DNA from: a virus
Reading direction: 5' to 3' (one strand)
Length of the DNA: 52,609 nucleotides
Virus record (IMG/VR): IMGVR_UViG_3300042691_009302
Coordinates: 1-52,609 of that record
Each line of letters opens with the position of its first letter. Within the stretch, counting starts at the first letter, position 1. The translations under genes and the position numbers were made by a program. Under the pieces are notes generated by a model that worked only from the letters and a program-made list of their open reading frames with translations, did no database searches and was not told where the DNA came from. Shown piece by piece: positions 28,294 through 37,285 of this stretch.

Positions 28294-30984
28294 CTAATTA
28301 GTGTTATTGTTATATCCATCTGGATTCTCTGTAGTATTTGCTTTAACACTTCTGTCATGTTCTCTTTTTTGATTTCCAACTTGTTTGTTTATATCATTGA
28401 TTTTACTAGTCAAAGTTTGCAAAATCTTGTAGCTTTCTGTATTTGGATCATTTCTAAAATTATTGATATCAACACCCATTGTATATTCTTTTGGTTTTCC
28501 ATTTACTGTAACACCAACATGAAGTCTTCCATCTTGTCCAAATTGAAGATAGCCATCGTCAATAGCATGACCACGTAAACTTGCTGGAAATTTTACAGGA
28601 ATATTTCTTCCATTGTTTATACCACTTACTAATCCTTCTTCAATCCATTGAGAAGCATTGAATCCTTTATTGAATATAATATCAGGTAATTCTGATAGCT
28701 GTCCAAACTTCTTACTTGAGTATTCTTTACCATTAGATGTAAAGTAATTTGTTCCTCTCCACATACCCATTGCATCTTCTTCTTTAACATAAAACGACAA
28801 ATTCCCATTATCTGATTTAATTAAAGTTTTACCTTTCTTATCCATCTTTAAAGGAAGATTTATCTTCATATAAGATTCACCATCAATGACATACTTACTA
28901 GCAGTCCAAGTACCTGCTGAAAATACATTTTCTAACTCTGTACCACTGTTTGCATATTCTTCTCTAATCTTTGCCATAGCATCACTATCAGGACCACTTT
29001 TACTATCTTCTGTACCACTAACAAATGTTGCAAGATTAAGAACTTGATCAAGTGCACTGTAAATGTATTTGTTTTTTTCAGGGTTTACATTTATCTCAAA
29101 TTCTGTATTTGATTGAGCTGTTTGTTTTTTCCAATAACCATAGTTAGGTATAATTCGTTGATATAGTGCATCTCTTTCAACATCACTTAAGTCTGTACGT
29201 ATAGTTCCATCTGGATTCCAATACTTAGTACTAGCCCACTCTGTACCTTTAATGTTTTTAAGTTTACCAGCATATCCATTTTGACTTTGAACATATTGTT
29301 CATAGTATCCATTAGATTGCTTTACAATGCTATTAGCAGATTCCCACTGCTTGTGATCTCCTTTAAATTGACTCACTCCTCTAGCAATAAGTTTTAATAC
29401 TTGATAAGGGCTATCTATGCTAGATACGTTTCCATCAACTTGTCTTAAGTAAGCCAACGCTGTTTTATATTCTGGACTAGCTTTTAAATCTTTATTATCA
29501 TAGTTATCAATTACATATCGCAAAGCATCAGCTGTTTCTGTATACTTTAAATCTGTAACTTTAAGACCTGCAGCTGTTGCTAAAACTGTTTCATCAAGAT
29601 ACCCAGCAATACTATTTTCAAATAATCTAGTTTTTGTTGATTGAAAATTATTAAGTGGATCATTTGCATCTTTTTGAATCTCTACACCTGATGCTGTAAC
29701 AGAAAGTATTTCACCTGTATCTATTGCAAGTTGTCTTTTCTTATCAGCCTTGTCCTGGATTTGCTTCATTTTATTATCATGCTTAATTTGCTCTAAAGCT
29801 TTTTTAAACGCATGATCTTCATCCTGAAGTACTTTCTTGTTTACTTCTATTTTATGACCTACTTTAGCATTTGCAAATCCTTCTGCCCAACCCTTAGCTA
29901 TATTATCTTTTAAAGTTCCTAGCATAGCATATTCAGGATTATTCATAAACTGCTGAAAAGAAGTCTCAAGATCTTGTTCTGTCCCAGACTGATTTGATTT
30001 TGCATCTGCTATTTCTTTTTGATAAGTAACTCTTAAGTCTTTTAGCTGATTATACATTGATTCATCATCACTACCTTTTGGAATTTTGTTATGCCAATAG
30101 TTGTTAAGATCCTTCATTTGTTTATCAATAGTTGCAACACCATTGTTTAATGAAGTCATATAATCTGTGTAGTTATTATATACTTGAAGTGAGTTATTTT
30201 TTGCAACTTGTTGAAAAGCTGATTCTTTAGTCATATTAGGATCACTACCCATTAATGCATCAACTTGTTGTCTAACATTAACTTTACCAGTAACTAACAA
30301 TTGCTCATCATAATTACTACCTAATTGTGTTCTTGCCCACTGAGTAAAGTTTGGAACAGCTTGTTTACCATTCAGATCTGTAACAATATAAGCACCTGTT
30401 AAATGATCAACCTTTATTTCTAACTTTTGTTTAGCAGCAGCCTCATTTAAGATATTCTGAATATTAGCAAAAGGAACAAATCTTTGTACACCTACTTTGT
30501 ATATACTGCCATCTCCACGCTTTGCATTCTTCATGTCTTGATCATTATAATCCATAGCTCTAGCCATTGTTGGACTATACTGAGATCGAACTTTTTCATC
30601 TGTCGACATTCTTGTTTGCTCCATCTTACCACGCTCTGACTCTTGCATCATAGTAGTATTTAAATCAGTAACAAACTCAGAATCTTTGATTAATGGATCC
30701 ATCAATACATTTGCTACTTGAACATTAGCAGGATTAGAAAAATCTACTCCACTAAGATTATTTAAATACGAATCTATTTTTTTAAAATACTCTGATCTAA
30801 ATTTTACATTATCGTCAGATCTTATTTTAGCATTAAGTAGAGAATTAATTGTAGATTTATATTTATTAAATCCATCAAGATATCTATTTTCAAGAGAAGC
30901 AGCTGCTTTGGTAAGCATGCTATAATCAGGAGCTTCTGTTTGAATATCTGCTATAACTGATGTTGGTCTAAACCCTGTTGCCAT
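28294..30984 (-). CDS. Helical virion protein, probable internal cargo component (896 aa)
   Basis: The protein is mostly polar and helical, begins MATGFRPTSVIADIQTEAPD, and has no recognised catalytic motif, signal peptide or membrane segment. Helical stretches with regularly spaced Leu/Ile occur about 25-90 and 270-420, with a Lys-rich coiled coil near 385-420 (HAFKKALEQIKHDNKMKQ). It ends in an Asn-rich tail. The stop is TAG, the only one among the complete genes here, followed at once in frame by TAA. The next gene starts 2 bases later. Placement between structural genes and the packaged polymerase suggests an internal or ejected virion protein; that is inference. Confidence 0.62.
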   Translation of the reverse strand: MATGFRPTSVIADIQTEAPDYSMLTKAAASLENRYLDGFNKYKSTINSLLNAKIRSDDNVKFRSEYFKKIDSYLNNLSGVDFSNPANVQVANVLMDPLIKDSEFVTDLNTTMMQESERGKMEQTRMSTDEKVRSQYSPTMARAMDYNDQDMKNAKRGDGSIYKVGVQRFVPFANIQNILNEAAAKQKLEIKVDHLTGAYIVTDLNGKQAVPNFTQWARTQLGSNYDEQLLVTGKVNVRQQVDALMGSDPNMTKESAFQQVAKNNSLQVYNNYTDYMTSLNNGVATIDKQMKDLNNYWHNKIPKGSDDESMYNQLKDLRVTYQKEIADAKSNQSGTEQDLETSFQQFMNNPEYAMLGTLKDNIAKGWAEGFANAKVGHKIEVNKKVLQDEDHAFKKALEQIKHDNKMKQIQDKADKKRQLAIDTGEILSVTASGVEIQKDANDPLNNFQSTKTRLFENSIAGYLDETVLATAAGLKVTDLKYTETADALRYVIDNYDNKDLKASPEYKTALAYLRQVDGNVSSIDSPYQVLKLIARGVSQFKGDHKQWESANSIVKQSNGYYEQYVQSQNGYAGKLKNIKGTEWASTKYWNPDGTIRTDLSDVERDALYQRIIPNYGYWKKQTAQSNTEFEINVNPEKNKYIYSALDQVLNLATFVSGTEDSKSGPDSDAMAKIREEYANSGTELENVFSAGTWTASKYVIDGESYMKINLPLKMDKKGKTLIKSDNGNLSFYVKEEDAMGMWRGTNYFTSNGKEYSSKKFGQLSELPDIIFNKGFNASQWIEEGLVSGINNGRNIPVKFPASLRGHAIDDGYLQFGQDGRLHVGVTVNGKPKEYTMGVDINNFRNDPNTESYKILQTLTSKINDINKQVGNQKREHDRSVKANTTENPDGYNNNTN

Positions 30985-31012
30985 TTTTATATTTTTATTC
31001 TATGAATTATTT

Positions 31013-34000
31013 TTAATCGACATCATATGGTGAGTATGCTATATCACCAGTTCCTGCTTTACTTTTAGTCATAGCACCCCTAGCATACTCTGTTGCCATT
31101 TTAGCTGCGTCTTTAGTATTACCACCAGTCATTGGTAGAAATCTTGCATAAGCAGCATCCCAAATAGCTTGATAACTTGATCCACCTCCTGTAGGGCTAT
31201 ATCCAATATTTGGTGCTGTACCTCTTACTTGATATCCCCACGGAGACACATCAACATTAGGATACTGAGCTTCTGTTGCAGCTTGCCATAACATACTCTT
31301 ATGTAAAGGCCCTATTGTTTTAGCAATACCAGCATCTTTCTTATTTAAGTCTCTAGTTAATGCTTCACTGTATGCATTTGCTTTATCAAGATATTCTAAA
31401 TCTCCAGAAAGATTAATCTTATTAGCTTCATTAAGTGCATTAGCATTATACGCAGCACTCTTTAAATAAATATCGTCATTTAATGCACGATTTTGAGCAA
31501 TGAGTTTAGTAGCTGCATCTAATGCTTTTCCTACCACTCCTGTCGAAGAAGCTCTAGCTGCAGGGCCAGTACCTTCTCCTTGAACATTTTGAGTTACTTG
31601 ACTTAAGAATTCAAGGTTAGGATCTTTGTACAAAGGACTTACTAAGCTAGGATACATATCATAATCTGCAATTTCATATCTAGGTATTCTTTGACCTAGT
31701 GCTGCTTGATATGCAGCTAACTCTCCAGGGAAAGGTTCTCCTAATCCATAGTATCTGCTTGGTTGAAATTGAGGATTAGGTGCAGTTGCAGAAGTGTTAG
31801 TTGTTGTACCATCATCATCTTTCTTTTTCTTCTCAGTCTTAGTTATCGGAGTAACTATAGGCACTCCTTGCACTTTTCTACCTTTAATTTTTCCGCTTGT
31901 TGTTAACTTACCAGTAGCATCTCTCTCCTTTGCATCGTTAAAGTAATACTCACCAGTTATTGGCTTGTAATATGCATCATCATAAGTGCTAACTAACCAT
32001 TCATCAGGATCTTGTCTACCTTCACTCTTAGCCCACTTTTCATAAGCTTCAGGCCAATCACTAGACTCATTTCTATATTTAGAAAGTAATTGTGCATCCT
32101 TTACCCATCCATCATATCCTCCTGGATAATTCTTCCATTGATCTTTAAATGCTGGATGATCTTTATACCAAGCTAAAACTTTAGTATCCATATCTGCAGG
32201 ATCATCACTACCACCAATCCAAAAAGAATTTGGAGTATTTACATACACTTCACCTATGCTAGGATCATTAACTTGACTACCTGCAGCATTACCATAAATA
32301 TTTAAAAAAGGAGCATAACTTAAATCAAATCCTTTAGCTTTTAATGCATTAATTGTATTTTGAGTTGCATATGGAAATGCATCAGGATCGTGACGATTTG
32401 CATTCTTAACTTCTCCTTTCTTCTTGTAAGTAATTAGATTATTCTCACCACCTAGTTTTTTGATTTGATCTGATGATTTCTTTCCTCTATTATATAAATA
32501 CACTTTACCATCTCGATCCATACTATCAATTCTCGCTTGACTATAACCAATAGCTCTAAGATATTTATCTAGTTTTTCATCATCTGATAACTCTTTTGTA
32601 GAACCTTGAGTAGTAGATCCCTGAGTAGTGTCTTTTACTCCGTTATTCTTAAGTGATTTAGATATACTATCTTGATAACTATTAGTGATGTTTAATTCAT
32701 CCATATCATATGGTACTGGAGTAACATCTTTAGTAGTAGTTGTAGTAGGACTACTTTCGCCATTAGTTGGTATAAACTCACCAGACTTACCAAAGTCTAC
32801 TTGATCATGATCATCTGTAGCCCAATTATATAAACTACGTCCTGCATTTGAAATATCTTCAGAAAGATAATCACCAACAAGACCTAGACCAGCACCTATT
32901 AAACCAAGTCTACCACCTTTACTTCCTAAAAATCTACGAAATGGACTTTGATTAACGTGTGTTAAAGGACCTACTATTGGTTGAGGTGTAAAGGGTTTAC
33001 GTCTTATTTTATCCCACAAAGGTTGCTTAGTCGTACCTAAAGGTTGAAGATCTTGCCAAGGTCTTTTTCTAAAAGACCAAGTACCCCACTCTAACAATTT
33101 TTTACCTGCAGGTTTTAAAAAAGTTTGTGCAATTGAATTAGGAGAATACATATCAAGTATACCAAGTTCTCCAAAGATTGGAGATTTTGGTCCAAGTATA
33201 TATTTACCACCTCTATATACTTTACCATATGGATTATAGTTTCTAGGTAATCCTGCTGCAGCTAATGCAGCACCACCAATTAAAGGCCACTTATAACCAT
33301 CCACACTTCTAGGACCAGTTGCATACATAGGAATTGAAAGCATGCCAGGCATAGCTCCCCCTATCATTGTTGGACTATCTGATGTATATGAAGTTGGCTG
33401 ATTAGGATTCTCTGCAAGTTTTCTATTTATATAATCTTCTGTTAAAACAGACTCATAAGGTTGTTCTTCTTCTCCATAAATAGCTGGTCTTACAATATTG
33501 TTATTTATATCAGAACCTATTGACATTAAACCAACAGGACTAAACCCTAATGCTAAATTGTATAAATTAGATCTTTCATTATCAACACCAAATATATTAC
33601 GAGCAGGATCTTGAAATTGATCTGATAAATTCCATCTATTACCTTGTTGTTGTTTATATTGATCATATGCACGAAAATCTGACATAGTCACTTGACCATC
33701 ACCATCATAGTCCATTCCAAAGTCATTAGGAGGAGTTGTTCTATCTGCTACAATTTCTGGTCCTTGCATATAGTTTACCCAATTCCCTGTACTAGGATCC
33801 ATATACCAATGCTCACCTCTTGAGTTTTGAAAGATATCTCCAAATTCAGGATCTGTTCCTACATAGGCTAAGTCATTTGGATTAGGTGTAAATGCTTCAG
33901 TGTCTCTACTAGGAGGTAATGCTCTCATAGGAACTTGTGGGCCTTGTTCTGATACTTCACTTTGCTCTGCACCTTGATATCTAGCAAGTCCACCTTTTCT

Positions 34001-34633
34001 GTATTTTACAACACCACCTTTTCTCATCATTTGTTTTTGACCACCTCCAGATTGTGGTGCTCCTTGTAGTAGAGGCATTGCTATAGCAGGGATACCATCA
34101 GGGAATCCTTTCATACCTTCTTGAATAAGAGCAAGTTGTCCCAACTTCTTCATGTTGTTATCAATCATAAGTTGAGCAGTCTTCTTATCCATAGGATCTG
34201 AGTCAGGATCATTTAAGATCTGCTTATACCTATTAAGGTCATATCTCTGAGCTACCTTAGCAGGAGTGACAGCCTTTTTACTAGACATATTAAAAATGCC
34301 TTTTAACAAGTCTTCATTCTTAATTCTCAACTTACTATAGTCAGAGAATACAAAGCTACCATCAGGAACATTTAAAGGAGTACCACCATGACTGTGTCTT
34401 TTACCACCAATCTTGGCATGTTCTACCATACCATCGTTGTCAAGGTCTCCAATAACAGTTTCTCCTCTCTCAGCTTCAATAGTAGCTTCGTCTCTTGGTA
34501 CAGGAGAAAGTGTAGTACCTACATTATTACTTGCTGTTTTATTTTCGTAGTTCCAAATACTACCTGTCACAAGGCCATAGTTGCGCTGGTCTCCCATGCT
34601 ACCACCTCTGACTCTATTAATCTTTACTTTCAT
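31013..34633 (-). CDS. Large virion structural protein with EF-hand-like loops (1206 aa)
   Basis: The N-terminus (about 40-100) has AERGETVIGDLDNDGMVE, GGKRHSHGGTPLNVPDG and SFVFSDY, a module I associate with large structural proteins of crAss-like phages. The DLDNDG there (D63, D65, D67) and DYDGDGQVTMSD near residue 305 look like calcium-binding loops; the second has the twelve-residue D-x-D-x-D-G pattern with Asp at position 12. A Lys/Gly motif (MRKGGVVKYRKGGLARYQG) lies near 205. Gly/Ala-rich hydrophobic stretches occur near 450-465 and 575-590, and a Thr/Ser-rich linker near 630. There is no enzymatic motif. A 64-base gap with an inverted repeat precedes the start, the widest gap in the cluster. 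Function is probably tail or internal virion structure. Confidence 0.65.
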   Translation of the reverse strand: MKVKINRVRGGSMGDQRNYGLVTGSIWNYENKTASNNVGTTLSPVPRDEATIEAERGETVIGDLDNDGMVEHAKIGGKRHSHGGTPLNVPDGSFVFSDYSKLRIKNEDLLKGIFNMSSKKAVTPAKVAQRYDLNRYKQILNDPDSDPMDKKTAQLMIDNNMKKLGQLALIQEGMKGFPDGIPAIAMPLLQGAPQSGGGQKQMMRKGGVVKYRKGGLARYQGAEQSEVSEQGPQVPMRALPPSRDTEAFTPNPNDLAYVGTDPEFGDIFQNSRGEHWYMDPSTGNWVNYMQGPEIVADRTTPPNDFGMDYDGDGQVTMSDFRAYDQYKQQQGNRWNLSDQFQDPARNIFGVDNERSNLYNLALGFSPVGLMSIGSDINNNIVRPAIYGEEEQPYESVLTEDYINRKLAENPNQPTSYTSDSPTMIGGAMPGMLSIPMYATGPRSVDGYKWPLIGGAALAAAGLPRNYNPYGKVYRGGKYILGPKSPIFGELGILDMYSPNSIAQTFLKPAGKKLLEWGTWSFRKRPWQDLQPLGTTKQPLWDKIRRKPFTPQPIVGPLTHVNQSPFRRFLGSKGGRLGLIGAGLGLVGDYLSEDISNAGRSLYNWATDDHDQVDFGKSGEFIPTNGESSPTTTTTKDVTPVPYDMDELNITNSYQDSISKSLKNNGVKDTTQGSTTQGSTKELSDDEKLDKYLRAIGYSQARIDSMDRDGKVYLYNRGKKSSDQIKKLGGENNLITYKKKGEVKNANRHDPDAFPYATQNTINALKAKGFDLSYAPFLNIYGNAAGSQVNDPSIGEVYVNTPNSFWIGGSDDPADMDTKVLAWYKDHPAFKDQWKNYPGGYDGWVKDAQLLSKYRNESSDWPEAYEKWAKSEGRQDPDEWLVSTYDDAYYKPITGEYYFNDAKERDATGKLTTSGKIKGRKVQGVPIVTPITKTEKKKKDDDGTTTNTSATAPNPQFQPSRYYGLGEPFPGELAAYQAALGQRIPRYEIADYDMYPSLVSPLYKDPNLEFLSQVTQNVQGEGTGPAARASSTGVVGKALDAATKLIAQNRALNDDIYLKSAAYNANALNEANKINLSGDLEYLDKANAYSEALTRDLNKKDAGIAKTIGPLHKSMLWQAATEAQYPNVDVSPWGYQVRGTAPNIGYSPTGGGSSYQAIWDAAYARFLPMTGGNTKDAAKMATEYARGAMTKSKAGTGDIAYSPYDVD

Positions 34634-34697
34634 AAACTTTTAAAATTTATTTTTGTAAATGCTACCTATTTAAATTTACAAATATTTTGTGAAATTA
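34634..34697. promoter_or_regulatory. 64-base intergenic gap with inverted repeat, possible operator, promoter or RNA hairpin
   Basis: This is the widest gap between genes inside the cluster. It holds a perfect 9-base inverted repeat, tttgtaaat at 34652-34660 and atttacaaa at 34674-34682, with a 13-base spacer. No T-tract follows on the minus strand, so a simple terminator is unlikely. It lies 18 bases upstream of the ATG of the 1206-residue gene, where a stem could influence translation or a dimeric regulator could bind. Confidence 0.4.
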
Positions 34698-37277
34698 TCA
34701 AATAAATTCTACACTTCCTCCTGCCGCATAGACTGATCTGATGAAATTATCTCTTTCTTGAGGAGTCATACCATCTAAATCTACTTCAGCTCCATCTTCA
34801 TAATAGTCTAAGATACTACCACCATTTCTTGAAATGGCATTATTTAGCAATCTAGGCATATAAGCATCAGTAGCAAAGTTACCAGGTTGTGATGTATAAG
34901 CTGGATCATATCCTCTTGCATTAGTAGCACCAAGATAGTTAATTGATTTACCAGCTGTTTGAGCATAAGGAGTTCTATTTAAAGTAGTACGATTTTTCAT
35001 ATTTTCATATTGCTGATCGTAAGCATTCTGTTCATCTATTGATGAATTAAGTCCTGATTGAACAGCAAATGTTTTATAAGGATTAGTAGGTGTATAATAT
35101 GAAAACTTCCAATCATAATCGTTATTCCACATACCACCTGGTTTGTATTGAGTCATACCACCATAGTCAAATGTAGGGTTTCTTTTTCTTTTCGCTCTTT
35201 TGTATTTCTCACCCCAACCTCTTCCGCTATAATCTTCTTCATCTCTACCTTGATTGTAATGTCTTAATGCTCTATTTTGATTACTATACAAGTCATTGCT
35301 AAATGTAGGATCACCTTGCATAGTGTACATATCAGCAACTCTCATCTCATCATTTGTTCTATCCCAACCTTTTCCTCTATCATATCTTGGACCTTCTTGA
35401 TCAATACCTTCATTGAAATGTCTCAAAGCTCTCTCTGGGTTATTGTACTTTCTCCAATCAAATATATCAGAACCACCAATCATATTACTATATTTAGGAT
35501 CAGCGAATTCTTGAAATTGTCTTTCATCTTGCCAACCTTTTCCTTTCAAGTCTCCAGAAAGTCCTCTGTTGTAATGTCTTAGTGCTCTGTCTTGATTACG
35601 ATAGCGTTTTGAATCAAAACGTGTATCATCATTCATAACACTCATATCCCAATCTTTTCTGTATTGTGCAGAAGTTTCTGCATCAGGACCTGTAGTGTTA
35701 GTAGTTGCATTTGGATCAGGAGTTGTTCCACTAGCATTTGGATCAGTGCCTCCTGGCCCTTGAGTGTTGTTAGTGTTAGTTGTATTAGTAGTAGAAGTAC
35801 TTCCTTGATTAGTTGTACCTGCACCTTGATTACCATACATATCTGACATAGCACCAAAATATCCTGGAACTGCTGCCATTGCTGCAGCACCTTTAGATTT
35901 AAAGTCCCATCTATCACCTAAACCACGATCACCTTGACCAGGAAACTTACCTTTAAACTTAGGTCTTCCCATCATCATACCTGCACCTAATCCTGCACCA
36001 CTATTACCAAAGATACCTTGCATTAAACTAAATGCAGCAGCTCCTTTAGGTCCTAACATATTACCCATGCTTTGACCTTGCAAATAGTTATTATAAAATC
36101 CATAAGGATCCATTCCACCAGCAGCACCAGCACCTTGGTTAGCAGTGCCTTGGTTAGCAGCACCTTGATTGTTAGCACCAGGGCTACCAGGTGTTCTATT
36201 TGAATTAGCCACTCCAGGATTATTACCATATTTTGCATCAAGTTTGTCACGTTCTTCTGGTGTTACATACGTTTCTTCACCATTTGCATCTACATAATAA
36301 TAATCATTATAATCTCGATTAAATTTTATTTCTCTATTTTGACCACTTGGATCTTCATATTTAGTATTTGGATCATCATACCCACCACCTGGCGCATACG
36401 TTTTTAATCCACCACCTTCTTTCAAATACTTTTGAAATTCATCTAAGTGATTAAACTTACCTTTCTTCTTTTTCTTTGGATTGTGATTCATACCACCTTT
36501 CTTCATCATTTCATATGCTCTATCAATATCAGATTGTCCACCATATTGATCACTAGTAGCTCCACCTTGTGCAAACATAAAGTTAGGTGTAGTTTGACCA
36601 GGTCTACCATAAGGTATAGCTTGAGGAAATTGTTCATTAAATGCTTGTCCTCCTTGAGCTTTGTAATACCAATTAAGATTCTGAGCTTGTGGTGATGGAT
36701 TATAATTATCAAAACATTCAATGCAAGGTTCTCCACCCATCTCAGCCATAGCCATACCTTGTTGATCCATCATTGCTTGTTGATCCATCATACCTTGTGG
36801 GTCTTCTTCACCCATCATAGCTTGTTGTTCAGGCCCACCTTGTTCTTGTTGCTGAGCCATCATCTGTTGTAATTGTTGAATTACACTAGTTAATAGTTGT
36901 TCTGCATCTTTTGCAGGAATTCCAGCATCAACAAGTTGTTTCATTACTTCTTGAGGATCTGCTCCTTGTTGCAACATTTGAGCAACTTGCATAACTATTT
37001 GTTGCTGTTGATCTTGAGAGGCAGCTCCTCCTTCTTGCATAGTATTCATTTTCTTATTTTTATTAGCTGGTACTTCAAATATTGTTTGCCCTGGCATAGA
37101 AACATCTGTGGATCCACCTGGGATATGATATAAGTTTCCATAAGGGTCTCCTGCAAAGGTATCATCATTGATGAATTTATAAGTAGTAGATGTATTATTT
37201 CTATCCCCTTTGATGATAGCTCCATTTAATGGATCTTGGTATAACCCATTTTGGTTTGTTTTAAATTGAATTGCCAT
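34698..37277 (-). CDS. Repeat-containing virion protein with Gln-rich and Asn/Thr-rich regions (859 aa)
   Basis: Layout: a compact N-terminus to about 80; a Gln/Met-rich helical region about 85-190 (QQIVMQVAQMLQQGADPQEV...) ending in a Cys-x-x-Cys pair (EPCIECF); a Gly/Lys-rich part with KKGGMNHNPKKKKKGK; NQG repeats near 370; a Gly/Met-rich stretch; a Thr/Asn-rich linker near 490-535; then three copies of a roughly 53-residue repeat (R-A-L-R-H-[YF]-N-x-G ... G-[KR]-G-W) about 545-690. Several GG-x-x-x-x-x-G motifs recur, including near the C-terminus. I recognise no enzyme. It is encoded 8 bases after the kinase-like giant gene. Low complexity and internal repeats suit a flexible structural or cargo role. 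Confidence 0.62.
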   Translation of the reverse strand: MAIQFKTNQNGLYQDPLNGAIIKGDRNNTSTTYKFINDDTFAGDPYGNLYHIPGGSTDVSMPGQTIFEVPANKNKKMNTMQEGGAASQDQQQQIVMQVAQMLQQGADPQEVMKQLVDAGIPAKDAEQLLTSVIQQLQQMMAQQQEQGGPEQQAMMGEEDPQGMMDQQAMMDQQGMAMAEMGGEPCIECFDNYNPSPQAQNLNWYYKAQGGQAFNEQFPQAIPYGRPGQTTPNFMFAQGGATSDQYGGQSDIDRAYEMMKKGGMNHNPKKKKKGKFNHLDEFQKYLKEGGGLKTYAPGGGYDDPNTKYEDPSGQNREIKFNRDYNDYYYVDANGEETYVTPEERDKLDAKYGNNPGVANSNRTPGSPGANNQGAANQGTANQGAGAAGGMDPYGFYNNYLQGQSMGNMLGPKGAAAFSLMQGIFGNSGAGLGAGMMMGRPKFKGKFPGQGDRGLGDRWDFKSKGAAAMAAVPGYFGAMSDMYGNQGAGTTNQGSTSTTNTTNTNNTQGPGGTDPNASGTTPDPNATTNTTGPDAETSAQYRKDWDMSVMNDDTRFDSKRYRNQDRALRHYNRGLSGDLKGKGWQDERQFQEFADPKYSNMIGGSDIFDWRKYNNPERALRHFNEGIDQEGPRYDRGKGWDRTNDEMRVADMYTMQGDPTFSNDLYSNQNRALRHYNQGRDEEDYSGRGWGEKYKRAKRKRNPTFDYGGMTQYKPGGMWNNDYDWKFSYYTPTNPYKTFAVQSGLNSSIDEQNAYDQQYENMKNRTTLNRTPYAQTAGKSINYLGATNARGYDPAYTSQPGNFATDAYMPRLLNNAISRNGGSILDYYEDGAEVDLDGMTPQERDNFIRSVYAAGGSVEFI
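35190..35640 (-). repeat. Three coding repeats of about 53 residues
   Basis: Within the 859-residue protein three units share a core: QDRALRHYNRG, PERALRHFNEG and QNRALRHYNQG, each followed after a short acidic or Gly-rich stretch by GKGW or GRGW. The copies differ at many positions, so they are an old duplication rather than a recent tandem repeat. The conserved Arg, His and Trp suggest a binding surface repeated three times. Confidence 0.7.
36131..36175 (-). repeat. 15-base coding repeat giving (x-x)ANQG units
   Basis: Near-identical 15-base units (core ccttggttagcag) encode the NQGAANQGTANQG stretch of the 859-residue protein. Such short repeats are likely to vary in copy number between strains. 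Confidence 0.55.
36758..36793 (-). repeat. 18-base tandem repeat encoding MMDQQ units
   Basis: Two copies of an 18-base unit (cttgttgatccatcat plus two variable bases) encode MMDQQAMMDQQGM in the Gln/Met-rich part of the 859-residue protein. Confidence 0.6.
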
Positions 37278-37285
37278 ATGTTCTA

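Noticed and set aside
34652-34682. Inverted repeat as a rho-independent terminator
   Set aside because: The arms are AT-rich with no GC stem and no T-tract on the transcribed strand.
35642-36736. Minus-strand alternative-frame ORFs of 65-91 codons inside the 859-residue gene
   Set aside because: They fall in Gln/Asn/Gly repeat DNA, whose simple composition leaves other frames open; the translations are Leu/Ile-rich nonsense with no leader of their own.
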